From JACVRU01 sp040905885 (GTDB lineage: Bacteria; Actinomycetota; Thermoleophilia; Gaiellales; Gaiellaceae), in assembly GCA_040905885.1 (NCBI GenBank), contig JBBDQR010000012.1, forward strand, positions 1 to 12,400: 12,400 nt of DNA, written 5' to 3'. Each line of letters begins with the position of its first letter. The stretch's first letter is position 1. A model generated the notes under the pieces. It saw only the letters and a list, made by a program, of their open reading frames with translations, did no database searches and was not told the origin of the DNA. A program made the position numbers and the translations under genes. Positions 1 through 5,671 of the stretch are shown here, piece after piece.

Positions 1-24
1 GGCGCTTGCTTTTGGCTCGCTCCG

Positions 25-49
25 GTGGGGTAAACCATGTTTCCCCCAC
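25..49 (+). terminator. Weak hairpin upstream of fabD
   Basis: The arms GTGGGG (25-30) and CCCCAC (44-49) pair. After one T-C mismatch, AAAC (32-35) pairs with GTTT (39-42) around a three-base loop. A pyrimidine-rich stretch follows rather than a clean T run. It could end a gene left of the window or be leader structure of the fabD mRNA. The remainder of 1-129 shows no convincing coding sequence; the only other signal is the fabD Shine-Dalgarno at 119-125. Confidence 0.3.
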
Positions 50-129
50 GAGTCCCCTTCTTTCAAGGATCTCGGCCGACGCGTCGCCGTTGGCGGCGCG
101 TCGCCCGAGGTTGCCACTAAGGAGGATTC

Positions 130-1053
130 GTGAAGATCGCATTCTGCTTCCCCGGACAGGGGTCGGTCGAGGAGGGGATGGGCCGCGACATCGCCGAGGC
201 GATGCCCGAGGCGATGGAGATCTTCGAGCGCGGCAGCGAGGCGTCCGGGCTCGACCTGAAGAAGCTCTGCTTCGACTCGCCGCTCTCGGAGCTGGTCGCC
301 ACGGAGATCCAGCAGCCTGCGCTCGTCGCCGCGAGCCTGGCCGTGCTGGCCGCGCTCCGCGCGCGCGGGATCCGCGCCGACTACGTCGTCGGCCACTCCG
401 TCGGGGAGTTCGCGGCGCTCGCCGCGGCCGACGCCCTGGAGGTCGAGGACGCGGTCGCGCTCGTGCGCGAGCGGGGGATCGCGATGGCCGAGGCCGCGCG
501 GCAGCACCCCGGAGCCATGGCGGCGATCCTCGGGCTCGAGGACGAGGTCGTGGAGGAGCTCTGCCGCCGCATCCCCGGCGTCTGGCCGGCGAACTACAAC
601 TGCCCCGGCCAACTCGTCGTCTCCGGAGCGCACGCCTCGGTCGACGAGTGCTGCGACGAGGCCGAGCGCGAGGGCGCCAAGCGGGCCGTCAAGCTCAAGG
701 TGTCAGGGGCGTTCCACAGCCCCCTCGTCGCCCGCGCCGCCGAGCGGCTCAAGCCGGCCGTCGACCGGATGAAGTTCTCGCCGCCCTCGGCCCCCTTCAT
801 GTCCACGGTGACGGCGAAGATCGAGCCGGCGCAGCGGTTCGGCACGCTGCTCGTCGACCAGCTGACGTCCCCGGTCAAGTTCACGCAGGCGACGCGGGAG
901 CTGATCAAGGAGGGCGTCGGCACCTTCGTCGAGGTCGGCCCCGGAAACGTCCTCTCCGGCCTGGTGAAGCGCATCGACCGGAGCGTCAAGGCGGTCTCGG
1001 TGAACAACCTCGCCGCGCTCCAGAAGCTCGGCGAGACGCTCGACACGGCGTGA
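130..1053 (+). CDS. fabD: Malonyl-CoA:ACP transacylase (FabD)
   Basis: FabD moves the malonyl group from malonyl-CoA to the phosphopantetheine arm of acyl carrier protein, supplying the extender unit for cytosolic type II fatty-acid synthesis. The 307-residue product has the family's usual length. It opens with the FPGQGS motif (residues 7-12) and carries the nucleophile motif GHSVGE with Ser90, the conserved Arg115 in LVRERG, and the catalytic His196 in GAFHSP. The QQPAL motif (61-65) and the GPGNVLSGL glycine-rich segment near the C-terminus also fit. The start is GTG 130, chosen because a near-perfect Shine-Dalgarno AAGGAGG (119-125) lies four bases before it. The stop overlaps the candidate GTG start of fabG (GTGA, 1050-1053), suggesting translational coupling. 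No fabH or plsX is visible upstream within the window. Confidence 0.96.
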   Translation: MKIAFCFPGQGSVEEGMGRDIAEAMPEAMEIFERGSEASGLDLKKLCFDSPLSELVATEIQQPALVAASLAVLAALRARGIRADYVVGHSVGEFAALAAADALEVEDAVALVRERGIAMAEAARQHPGAMAAILGLEDEVVEELCRRIPGVWPANYNCPGQLVVSGAHASVDECCDEAEREGAKRAVKLKVSGAFHSPLVARAAERLKPAVDRMKFSPPSAPFMSTVTAKIEPAQRFGTLLVDQLTSPVKFTQATRELIKEGVGTFVEVGPGNVLSGLVKRIDRSVKAVSVNNLAALQKLGETLDTA

Positions 1054-1823
1054 TAACCCCGGAAAATGCTGGCGCATTTCCCGGGGGCCCCGAAACCCCG
1101 GTGTTCGCCTCCCTCGCGGGGAGGACGGCGCTCGTCACCGGCGGGTCGCGCGGCATCGGCCGGGCGATCGCCGCCGAGCTCGCGCGCGCCGGCGCCTCCG
1201 TCGTCGTCGGGTACCGCTCCGGCGCCGAGGAGGCCGAGGCAGTCGCAGCGGAGATCGGCGGCCGCGCGGTCCAGGCCGACGTGTCGAGCGCGGACGAGGC
1301 GCGCCGCCTGGTCGAGGAGGCCGGCGACCTCGACATCCTGGTCAACAACGCCGGCATCACGCGCGACGGACTGCTCATGCGGATGCCGGACGAGGACTGG
1401 CACGCCGTCCTAGAGACGAACCTCGGCGGCGTCTTCCACACGTGCCGCGCGGCCTCTCGGGGGATGCTGAAGCGGCGCTCCGGCTCGATCGTGAACCTCT
1501 CCAGCGTCGTCGGCGTCCACGGCAATCCCGGCCAGACGAACTACGCGGCGGCGAAGGCCGGGATCATCGGCTTCACGAAGTCGCTCGCGCGGGAGCTCGG
1601 CAACCGCGGGGTTCGCGCCAACGTGGTCGCCCCCGGCTACATCTCGACGCGGCTGACGGAGGAGCTGCCCGACGAGCTGAAGGAGCTGATGCTCCAGAAC
1701 ACGCCCCTCGGCCGTTTCGGCGCGCCGGAGGACGTGGCCGGGGCGGTACGCTTCCTCTGCTCGGACGAGGCCTCGTTCATCACGGGCGAAGTGCTCCTCG
1801 TCGACGGCGGCCTGGGGATGTGA
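1050..1823 (+). CDS. fabG: 3-oxoacyl-ACP reductase (FabG)
   Basis: FabG is the NADPH-dependent reductase of the 3-ketoacyl-ACP step in fatty-acid elongation and belongs to the short-chain dehydrogenase family. The sequence shows the cofactor motif TGGSRGIG, the NNAG motif, the PG motif in APGYIS and the C-terminal ITGEVLLVDGG. Counting from GTG 1101, the catalytic tetrad is Asn107, Ser135, Tyr148 and Lys152. Two starts are possible. GTG 1050 overlaps the fabD stop as GTGA and gives 257 residues. GTG 1101 gives 240 residues (MFASLAGRTALVTGG), closer to the E. coli protein (244). Neither has a convincing Shine-Dalgarno. I list the longer form because GTGA coupling recurs in this window and because a related palindrome is translated in accA. 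With the longer start the first 17 residues come mostly from that palindrome; with the shorter one it is an intergenic leader. Identity is certain, start is not. Confidence 0.93.
   Translation: MITPENAGAFPGGPETPVFASLAGRTALVTGGSRGIGRAIAAELARAGASVVVGYRSGAEEAEAVAAEIGGRAVQADVSSADEARRLVEEAGDLDILVNNAGITRDGLLMRMPDEDWHAVLETNLGGVFHTCRAASRGMLKRRSGSIVNLSSVVGVHGNPGQTNYAAAKAGIIGFTKSLARELGNRGVRANVVAPGYISTRLTEELPDELKELMLQNTPLGRFGAPEDVAGAVRFLCSDEASFITGEVLLVDGGLGM
1057..1092 (+). repeat. Palindromic element, copy A (fabD/fabG junction)
   Basis: A 13-base imperfect palindrome: arm 1057-1069 (CCCCGGAAAATGC) pairs with 1074-1086 (GCATTTCCCGGGG) around the loop TGGC, with a single A-C mismatch (1063/1080). It is followed by GCCCCG. 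It begins three bases after the fabD stop TGA (1051-1053). A related element occurs at 6518-6552 with the same overall pattern CCCC.GAAA..GC-loop-GC.TT.C.GGGGGCCCCG, the A-C mismatch at the same arm position, and the same distance from an upstream stop codon. In the fabG frame its right half reads Ala-Phe-Pro-Gly-Gly-Pro. Confidence 0.6.
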
Positions 1824-1852
1824 CATGAGACGTAGGCTCGACGGAGTCGAAC

Positions 1853-1858
1853 AAGGAG
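1853..1858 (+). promoter_or_regulatory. Shine-Dalgarno pointing into the assembly gap
   Basis: AAGGAG at 1853-1858 is one of the two best ribosome binding sites in the window (the other precedes fabD). Only nine known bases (1859-1867) separate it from the run of N, so the start codon it serves would fall at or just inside the gap. In bacteria with this gene order the gene between fabG and fabF is usually acpP. It cannot be the fabF site, because fabF has its own GGAG at 1900-1903. Confidence 0.5.
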
Positions 1859-1867
1859 CGGAGGGGG

Positions 1868-1877
1868 NNNNNNNNNN
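1868..1877. other. Assembly gap (ten N), probably hiding acpP
   Basis: Ten N interrupt the fabG-fabF spacer. Such a short round number is often a placeholder for unknown length, so real sequence may be missing. An acyl carrier protein gene is about 240 bases and is the expected occupant. A Shine-Dalgarno precedes the gap, and a reading frame ending in an ATGA overlap with fabF follows it. Coordinates right of this point may therefore not reflect true distances. Confidence 0.85.
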
Positions 1878-1878
1878 A

Positions 1879-1899
1879 GCCGCCGGCTTGGCCGGCGGC
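1879..1899 (+). repeat. 9-bp GC hairpin before fabF
   Basis: GCCGCCGGC (1879-1887) and GCCGGCGGC (1891-1899) are perfect inverted arms around the loop TTG. No T run follows, so it does not look like an intrinsic terminator. It sits directly before the fabF ribosome binding site (GGAG 1900-1903) and may affect fabF initiation or stabilise a processed end. A stable GC hairpin next to the gap may also have contributed to the assembly break. Confidence 0.5.
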
Positions 1900-1912
1900 G
1901 GAGCGGGAATGA
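1880..1912 (+). other. Possible 3' end of a gene lost in the gap (acpP?)
   Basis: Reading from 1880, the frame gives PPAWPAAERE followed by TGA at 1910-1912. That stop overlaps the fabF ATG (1909-1911) as ATGA, the typical coupled arrangement. This could be the C-terminal tail of the missing acyl carrier protein. The fragment is too short and too GC-driven to recognise as ACP, so the link rests on position only. Confidence 0.25.
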
Positions 1913-3162
1913 GCATGAACGGCAGGAGAAGGGTCGTGGTGACCGGCCTCGGCGCAGTGACGCCGCTGGGCAACGACGTCCGCACGACCTGGGAGGGCCT
2001 GCTCGCGGGCGAGTCGGCCGCCGCCGAGATCACGCGCTTCGATGCGTCCGCGTACCACACGCACTTCGCCTGCGAGGCGAAGGGGTTCGAGCCGACGGAG
2101 TACATCGAGCACAAGCAGGCCCGGCGGATGGACCGCTTCGCGCAGATGATCGTCGCTGCCGCCCGCCAGGCCGAGCAGGACTCGGGGATCGACGTCGCCG
2201 CCGAGCCCGACCGCATCGGCGTCGCGGTGGCGACCGGCATCGGGGGGCTGAAGGCCTACCAGGACTGCTACGACACACTCCGCGACCGCGGTCCCGACCG
2301 CGTGAACCCGTTCTCGATCCCGGCGATCATTCCGAACATGGGCGCCGCCTGGGTCTCGATGGAGCTCGGGACGAAGGGCCCGCTCAGCTCGCAGTGCACG
2401 GCCTGCGCGGCCTCGAACATGGCGATCGGCGAGTCGATGGACGCGATCCGGCTCGGCCGCGCCGAGGTGATGCTGGCCGGCGGCGCCGAGGCGCCGATCA
2501 CCGAGGTCGGGATCGCCGGCTTCGGGGCGATGCGGGCGCTCTCGCGGCGGAACGACGACCCGAAGCGCGCGAGCCGGCCGTTCGACATGGAGCGCGACGG
2601 CTTCGTGATGGGCGAGGCGGGCGCGATCCTCGTGCTCGAGGAGCTCGAGCACGCGCAGGCGCGCGGTGCGAAGATCTACGGTGAGCTGCTCGGCTACGGG
2701 GTCTCGTCCGACGCGACGCACATCACCGAGCCCGATCCGACCGGCGAGAACCCCGCTCGCTCGATGCGGAATGCGATGGCCGACGCTGGTGTCGACCCCG
2801 GCGAGATCGACTACATCAACGCCCACGGCACCTCGACCCCGCTCGGCGACGCGGCCGAGACGCGGGTGATCAAGATCGCGCTCGGCGAGGAGAACGCCCG
2901 GAAGACGCCCGTGTCCTCGACGAAGGGCGCGACGGGGCACTGCCTTGGCGCGGCGGGCGCCGTGGAGGCGATCTTCTCCGTGCTCGCCTGCCGTGAGGGC
3001 AAGCTGCCGCCGACGATCAACTACGAGTCCGAGGACCCGCAGTGCGACCTCGACTACATCCCGAACGAGGCGCGCGACGCGGACGTGCGCATCGCCTGCT
3101 CGAACTCGTTCGGCTTCGGCGGCCACAACGCGACGATTGTCGTTAGGCGCTGGGACGAGTGA
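1909..3162 (+). CDS. fabF: 3-oxoacyl-ACP synthase II (FabF/KAS II)
   Basis: FabF performs the decarboxylative condensation of malonyl-ACP with an acyl-ACP, the chain-lengthening step of type II fatty-acid synthesis. The 417-residue protein is a complete thiolase-fold KAS. The nucleophile is Cys166 in TACAAS, His306 is in NAHGTST, His344 in ATGHCLGAAG and Lys339 in STKG. This is the Cys-His-His set of KAS I/II rather than the Cys-His-Asn set of FabH. The C-terminal CSNSFGFGGHN motif is intact. ATG 1909 is chosen, with GGAG at 1900-1903 five bases upstream; ATG 1915, two codons on, is possible. An in-frame ATG at 1825 before the gap is not a credible start, because the gap length is unknown and the intervening translation is unlike KAS proteins. 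The stop codon lies in the loop of a strong hairpin. Confidence 0.96.
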   Translation: MSMNGRRRVVVTGLGAVTPLGNDVRTTWEGLLAGESAAAEITRFDASAYHTHFACEAKGFEPTEYIEHKQARRMDRFAQMIVAAARQAEQDSGIDVAAEPDRIGVAVATGIGGLKAYQDCYDTLRDRGPDRVNPFSIPAIIPNMGAAWVSMELGTKGPLSSQCTACAASNMAIGESMDAIRLGRAEVMLAGGAEAPITEVGIAGFGAMRALSRRNDDPKRASRPFDMERDGFVMGEAGAILVLEELEHAQARGAKIYGELLGYGVSSDATHITEPDPTGENPARSMRNAMADAGVDPGEIDYINAHGTSTPLGDAAETRVIKIALGEENARKTPVSSTKGATGHCLGAAGAVEAIFSVLACREGKLPPTINYESEDPQCDLDYIPNEARDADVRIACSNSFGFGGHNATIVVRRWDE

Positions 3163-3175
3163 ACTCGTCCCAGCG
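3148..3175 (+). terminator. 12-bp hairpin enclosing the fabF stop codon
   Basis: CGCTGGGACGAG (3148-3159) and CTCGTCCCAGCG (3164-3175) pair perfectly around the four-base loop TGAA, whose first three bases are the fabF stop TGA (3160-3162). GTTTG follows, a short T run. It is probably an intrinsic terminator or 3'-stabilising structure for the fab operon. The left arm codes for the last FabF residues (RWDE), so the terminating ribosome itself would cover the stem. Confidence 0.7.
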
Positions 3176-3205
3176 GTTTGCGCCTCGCCGCGCCCGACAG
3201 GTGCT

Positions 3206-3239
3206 CGGCCTCTCGGCCGGCTAAGCCGGCCTTCGGCCG
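3206..3239 (+). repeat. Cluster of CGGCC/GGCCG inverted repeats
   Basis: The non-coding stretch between fabF and the next gene (3163-3425, 263 bases) holds four alternating CGGCC/GGCCG units. These can form mutually exclusive hairpins: 3206-3210 with 3215-3219, GGCCGGC-TAA-GCCGGCC (3215-3231), and 3227-3231 with 3235-3239 around TTC. A further stem CGGGC-TTC-GCCCG lies around 3290-3302. I see no tRNA, small RNA signature or coding frame here. Confidence 0.45.
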
Positions 3240-3302
3240 CGGGACTGACACGGCGCTTCCGGCACAGGAAGGCCAGAGCCCTCCGCGCGCGGGCTTCGCC
3301 CG

Positions 3303-3329
3303 GGCGCTCCGGGCAGTAGCCCCTGCGCC
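3303..3329 (+). repeat. Small two-part hairpin in the fabF-HAD spacer
   Basis: GGCGC (3303-3307) pairs with GCGCC (3325-3329). Inside it GGGC (3311-3314) pairs with GCCC (3319-3322) around AGTA. No T run follows. It could be RNA structure or chance in a GC-rich region. Confidence 0.25.
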
Positions 3330-3412
3330 AGGAACGACGCATCGTGACGGACGAGCTGCGCGGCCTGCGGCCGCATCGATCTCGCCCGTCCGAGTGGTCA
3401 CTGCTGCAGCGA

Positions 3413-3418
3413 TAGGCT
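3413..3418 (+). promoter_or_regulatory. -10 box of a leaderless-type promoter
   Basis: TAGGCT matches the TAnnnT form of actinobacterial -10 boxes and lies seven bases before GTG 3426. Transcription would start at or next to the start codon, and no Shine-Dalgarno is present between them. I see no clear -35 box. The same spacing occurs before 12145 and a similar one before 5672. Confidence 0.5.
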
Positions 3419-3425
3419 CACCGCC

Positions 3426-4022
3426 GTGGACCGCTGGGCCACGTTCGACTGCTACGGGACACTCGTCGACTGGAACGCCGGGCTGCGCGGCGCGTTCGGG
3501 AGCGACGAGCTGCTGGCGCGCTACCACGAGCTCGAGCCGCAGGTGCAGGCCGAGAGGCCGTCGCGGTCGTACCGTGAGGTGATGCGCGAGGTCGCGCGGC
3601 GGCTCGGCGTCGACGCCGACCCCGCGGAGTCGCTCCCCGGCTGGCCCGTCTTCCCGGACGTGCGGCCGGCGCTCGAGGAGGCCCGGGAGCGCGGCTGGCG
3701 GCTGGCGATCCTCTCCAACACCGACCGCGACCTGCTCGACGCGTCCATGGCGGCCATCGGCGTGCCCTTCGACCTCTCCGTCGTCGCCTCCGAGGTCCGC
3801 TCGTACAAGCCGGCCCCCCGCCACTGGCACGCGTTCGGGGAGCGGGCCGGCCGCCTGCCCGACGCGCACGTGGCGCAGAGCCACTTCCACGACGTCGTGC
3901 CGGCGGCGGGCCTCGGCATTCCCACTGTCTGGATCAACCGGCTCGGCGAGAGGGGCGACCTCCCGCCGACGGTCGAGCTGCCATCGCTGACGGGGCTCGG
4001 CGACGCTTTGGAGCGGCTGTGA
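3426..4022 (+). CDS. HAD-superfamily hydrolase, haloacid dehalogenase type II-like
   Basis: A 198-residue cytosolic HAD hydrolase. Motif I is FDCYGTL (Asp8 nucleophile, Tyr10 at the +2 position where phosphatases carry Asp), motif II LSNTD (Ser97-Asn98), motif III YKPAP (Lys128), and motif IV HFHDV with Asp156, followed by GIPTVWINR. The DxYGT form and WINR ending match the 2-haloacid dehalogenase type II branch. However, aligned to L-DEX, the positions of Ser175 and Asn177 are Gln151 and His153. Dehalogenase activity is therefore doubtful and another small-molecule substrate is plausible. GTG 3426 is chosen because the DNA motif FDCYGTL then begins near residue 7 as usual and a leaderless promoter abuts it. 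The stop overlaps the next gene by four bases (GTGA, 4019-4022), so it heads a coupled three-gene unit. Confidence 0.82.
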   Translation: MDRWATFDCYGTLVDWNAGLRGAFGSDELLARYHELEPQVQAERPSRSYREVMREVARRLGVDADPAESLPGWPVFPDVRPALEEARERGWRLAILSNTDRDLLDASMAAIGVPFDLSVVASEVRSYKPAPRHWHAFGERAGRLPDAHVAQSHFHDVVPAAGLGIPTVWINRLGERGDLPPTVELPSLTGLGDALERL

Positions 4023-4867
4023 GACCCCCTCGTCCCGAAGACGCGCCGCGCGTCGCGGAGCTGGTCAACCTCCACTCGCCGGAGCCCTTCGACGTCCTCT
4101 GGGTCGAGCGCGAGTGGACGGAGCCCGGCTTCGACCTCGAGGCCGACGCGCGGATCGACGGCGACGCGTACGCCTCCGTCTGGGACGGGCGCGGCGGGAA
4201 GGCGTGGATCGACCTCCAGGGCGCGCCGACGCCGGAGCTGCTGGCGTGGGCCGAGGCGCGCGCGCGCGAGAAGGGGCTCGTCCGCGCGCTGGGCGGGGCC
4301 TGGACGAGCAATGCGGCGGTCAAGGAGCTCCTCGAGGGAGCGGGCTACGACGTCGTGCGGTACCACTACCGCATGCGGATCTCCCTGGGAGACGCCGGCG
4401 AGGACCCGTCGTGGCCCGAGGGTGTGACCGTCAGGCCGTTCCGGCCCGGCGACGAGCGGGTCTTCTACGACGTCCACCAGGAGACGTTCGAGGATCACTG
4501 GGAGCACGACGAGCCCGACCCCTACGACGAGTGGGCGCACTGGATGCTGCAGCCGCCCATCTTCGAGCCGGAGCTCTGGTTCGTCGCCGAGGAGGGCGAC
4601 GAGCCGGCCGGGATCGCGATCTGCCACAAGAGGCCCGAGATCTCCGGTCTCGGCTGGGTCGGGATCCTCGGCGTGCGGCGCGCGTGGCGGCGCCGAGGCC
4701 TCGGGATGGCGCTGCTGATGCTCGCCTTCCAGGAGTTCCGCGCACGCGGCTTCGGCGAGGCCGGCCTCGGCGTCGACGCGGAGAGCATCACCGGCGCGAC
4801 GCGACTCTACGAGCGCGCCGGGATGCACGTGTCCGCGCGCAGCGACACCTACGAGAAGGCGCTGTGA
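4019..4867 (+). CDS. Tandem GNAT-family acetyltransferase (MshD-like architecture)
   Basis: The 282-residue product looks like two GNAT modules in series. The N-terminal half (about 1-120) lacks a clear acetyl-CoA loop and ends in a degenerate TSNAAVKELLEGAGY segment resembling the late part of a GNAT fold. The C-terminal half (about 134-282) is intact: VTVRPFRPGD at the start, strand LGWVGILGV (211-219), acetyl-CoA loop RRRGLG (224-229), then VDAESITGATRLYERAGM. This tandem layout and the C-terminal motif recall mycothiol synthase MshD, but I cannot show that the substrate is the same. GTG 4019 overlaps the upstream stop as GTGA, and the next gene overlaps by another GTGA (4864-4867), so all three are probably translated from one transcript. 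Alternative: an unrelated small-molecule or peptide N-acetyltransferase. Confidence 0.8.
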   Translation: MRPPRPEDAPRVAELVNLHSPEPFDVLWVEREWTEPGFDLEADARIDGDAYASVWDGRGGKAWIDLQGAPTPELLAWAEARAREKGLVRALGGAWTSNAAVKELLEGAGYDVVRYHYRMRISLGDAGEDPSWPEGVTVRPFRPGDERVFYDVHQETFEDHWEHDEPDPYDEWAHWMLQPPIFEPELWFVAEEGDEPAGIAICHKRPEISGLGWVGILGVRRAWRRRGLGMALLMLAFQEFRARGFGEAGLGVDAESITGATRLYERAGMHVSARSDTYEKAL

Positions 4868-5634
4868 GCCGGCTCCGCGCCCGCTGCCCGCACTGCCTCA
4901 CGCTGACGGCGGTCGCGGTCGGAGCGGGCTACGAGTGCCACGTCTGCGGCCGCACGCACGTGGCCGGGCTCGTCCGCGTCCCGCGCGCCTGGGGCGAGGA
5001 CGGTGAGCCGATGGCCGAGGCCGCCGGGCTGGGACTTCCCTACCCCGAGGCGGGCGTGATCGAGGAGGAGACGCTCGGCGAGCAGACGCTCGCGCTCGCC
5101 GCCGACCTGCCCGAGCGCCCGCTCGTCCTCGGCGGCTGCTGCTGCGCGCACATCGGCGCGATCGAGGGCCTCGCCGCCCGCTCCGGCCGGCTCGCCGTCG
5201 TCTGGCTCGACGCGCACGGCGACCTGAACACGCCCGAGACCTCCCCCTCGGGGAACGCGTGGGGGATGCCGCTGCGGCTGGCGATCGACTCCGGCGCAGT
5301 CGACCCGCGGGACGTCGCGCTCGTCGGCGCGCGCAACCTCGACCCGCCCGAGGAGGAGTACGTCGAGCGGGCGGGGATCCACCGCGACGACGTGGACGGC
5401 GCGATCGAGGGCGCGGACGCCGTCTACGTCGCCCTCGACGGCGACGTCTTCCGGCCCGGCGAGCTGAACGTGTTCATGCCGGAGCCCGGCGGCCCGAGCC
5501 TCGACGAGGTGGAGGCCGTCCTCGGCAGGCTCGCCGGCAGGGCCCAGATCGCCGGCGCGGGCGTCTCGGGCCTCCGCCCGGATCCCCGCAACGTCGAGCC
5601 CTTGACCCGCCTGCTCGCCGCCCTGGGCCTGTAA
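4864..5634 (+). CDS. Arginase/agmatinase-superfamily protein with N-terminal zinc-ribbon module
   Basis: This 256-residue protein joins two parts. Residues 1-32 contain two CxxC knuckles, CPHC (8-11) and CHVC (25-28), as in a zinc ribbon. Residues from about 86 onward follow the ureohydrolase (arginase) core: LGG (89-91), WLDAHGDLNTP (114-124), SGNAWGMPL (129-137), LDGDVF (191-196) and EPGGPSLDEV. The metal ligands Asp116, His118, Asp120, Asp192 and Asp194 of the di-manganese site are present. The first ligand, His of GGDHS, is replaced: the sequence reads GGCCCAH, placing Cys93 there. The C-terminal EVNP motif is also altered (GVSGL). At 256 residues, ribbon included, it is shorter than typical arginases of about 300, so the ribbon takes the place of the usual N-terminal part. 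Hydrolysis of a guanidino or formimino compound is possible, but the substrate is unknown. GTG 4864 is chosen because it overlaps the upstream stop (GTGA) and includes the ribbon. Confidence 0.78.
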   Translation: MSRLRARCPHCLTLTAVAVGAGYECHVCGRTHVAGLVRVPRAWGEDGEPMAEAAGLGLPYPEAGVIEEETLGEQTLALAADLPERPLVLGGCCCAHIGAIEGLAARSGRLAVVWLDAHGDLNTPETSPSGNAWGMPLRLAIDSGAVDPRDVALVGARNLDPPEEEYVERAGIHRDDVDGAIEGADAVYVALDGDVFRPGELNVFMPEPGGPSLDEVEAVLGRLAGRAQIAGAGVSGLRPDPRNVEPLTRLLAALGL

Positions 5635-5656
5635 CCGGCCGCCGGCGAGCCAGGTC

Positions 5657-5662
5657 TAAACT
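5657..5662 (+). promoter_or_regulatory. -10 box before accD
   Basis: TAAACT fits TAnnnT and lies nine bases before the accD GTG (5672), with no Shine-Dalgarno in between. This suggests a transcript with no or almost no leader. The whole spacer from the previous gene is only 37 bases (5635-5671), so the upstream promoter parts would overlap the end of the arginase-like gene. A -35 box is not evident. Confidence 0.5.
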
Positions 5663-5671
5663 CATCCAGCC

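Noticed and set aside
6..1049. Open frame running from base 6 through fabD into fabG
   Set aside because: It overlaps fabD in another frame, translates to Arg-rich low-complexity sequence typical of GC-rich shadow frames, and only becomes protein-like where fabG begins.
1825..1908. Possible N-terminal extension of fabF from ATG 1825 across the N run
   Set aside because: The gap length is unknown so the frame cannot be trusted, and KAS II proteins start close to the VVVTGLG strand, as ATG 1909 gives.
3190..3330. CRISPR or insertion-sequence remnant in repeated GGCC units
   Set aside because: Units are 5-8 bases, not regularly spaced, with no conserved long repeat, spacers, terminal inverted repeats or transposase fragments.
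1410..3342. Long open frames on the minus strand opposite fabG and fabF
   Set aside because: Antisense shadows of well-identified genes, composed mostly of Arg, Ala and Pro with no recognisable motif.
3163..3425. tRNA or structured RNA in the hairpin-rich spacer
   Set aside because: No T-arm GGTTCGA-type motif, no anticodon-arm geometry; the hairpins are short GC inverted repeats that can form mutually exclusive pairings.
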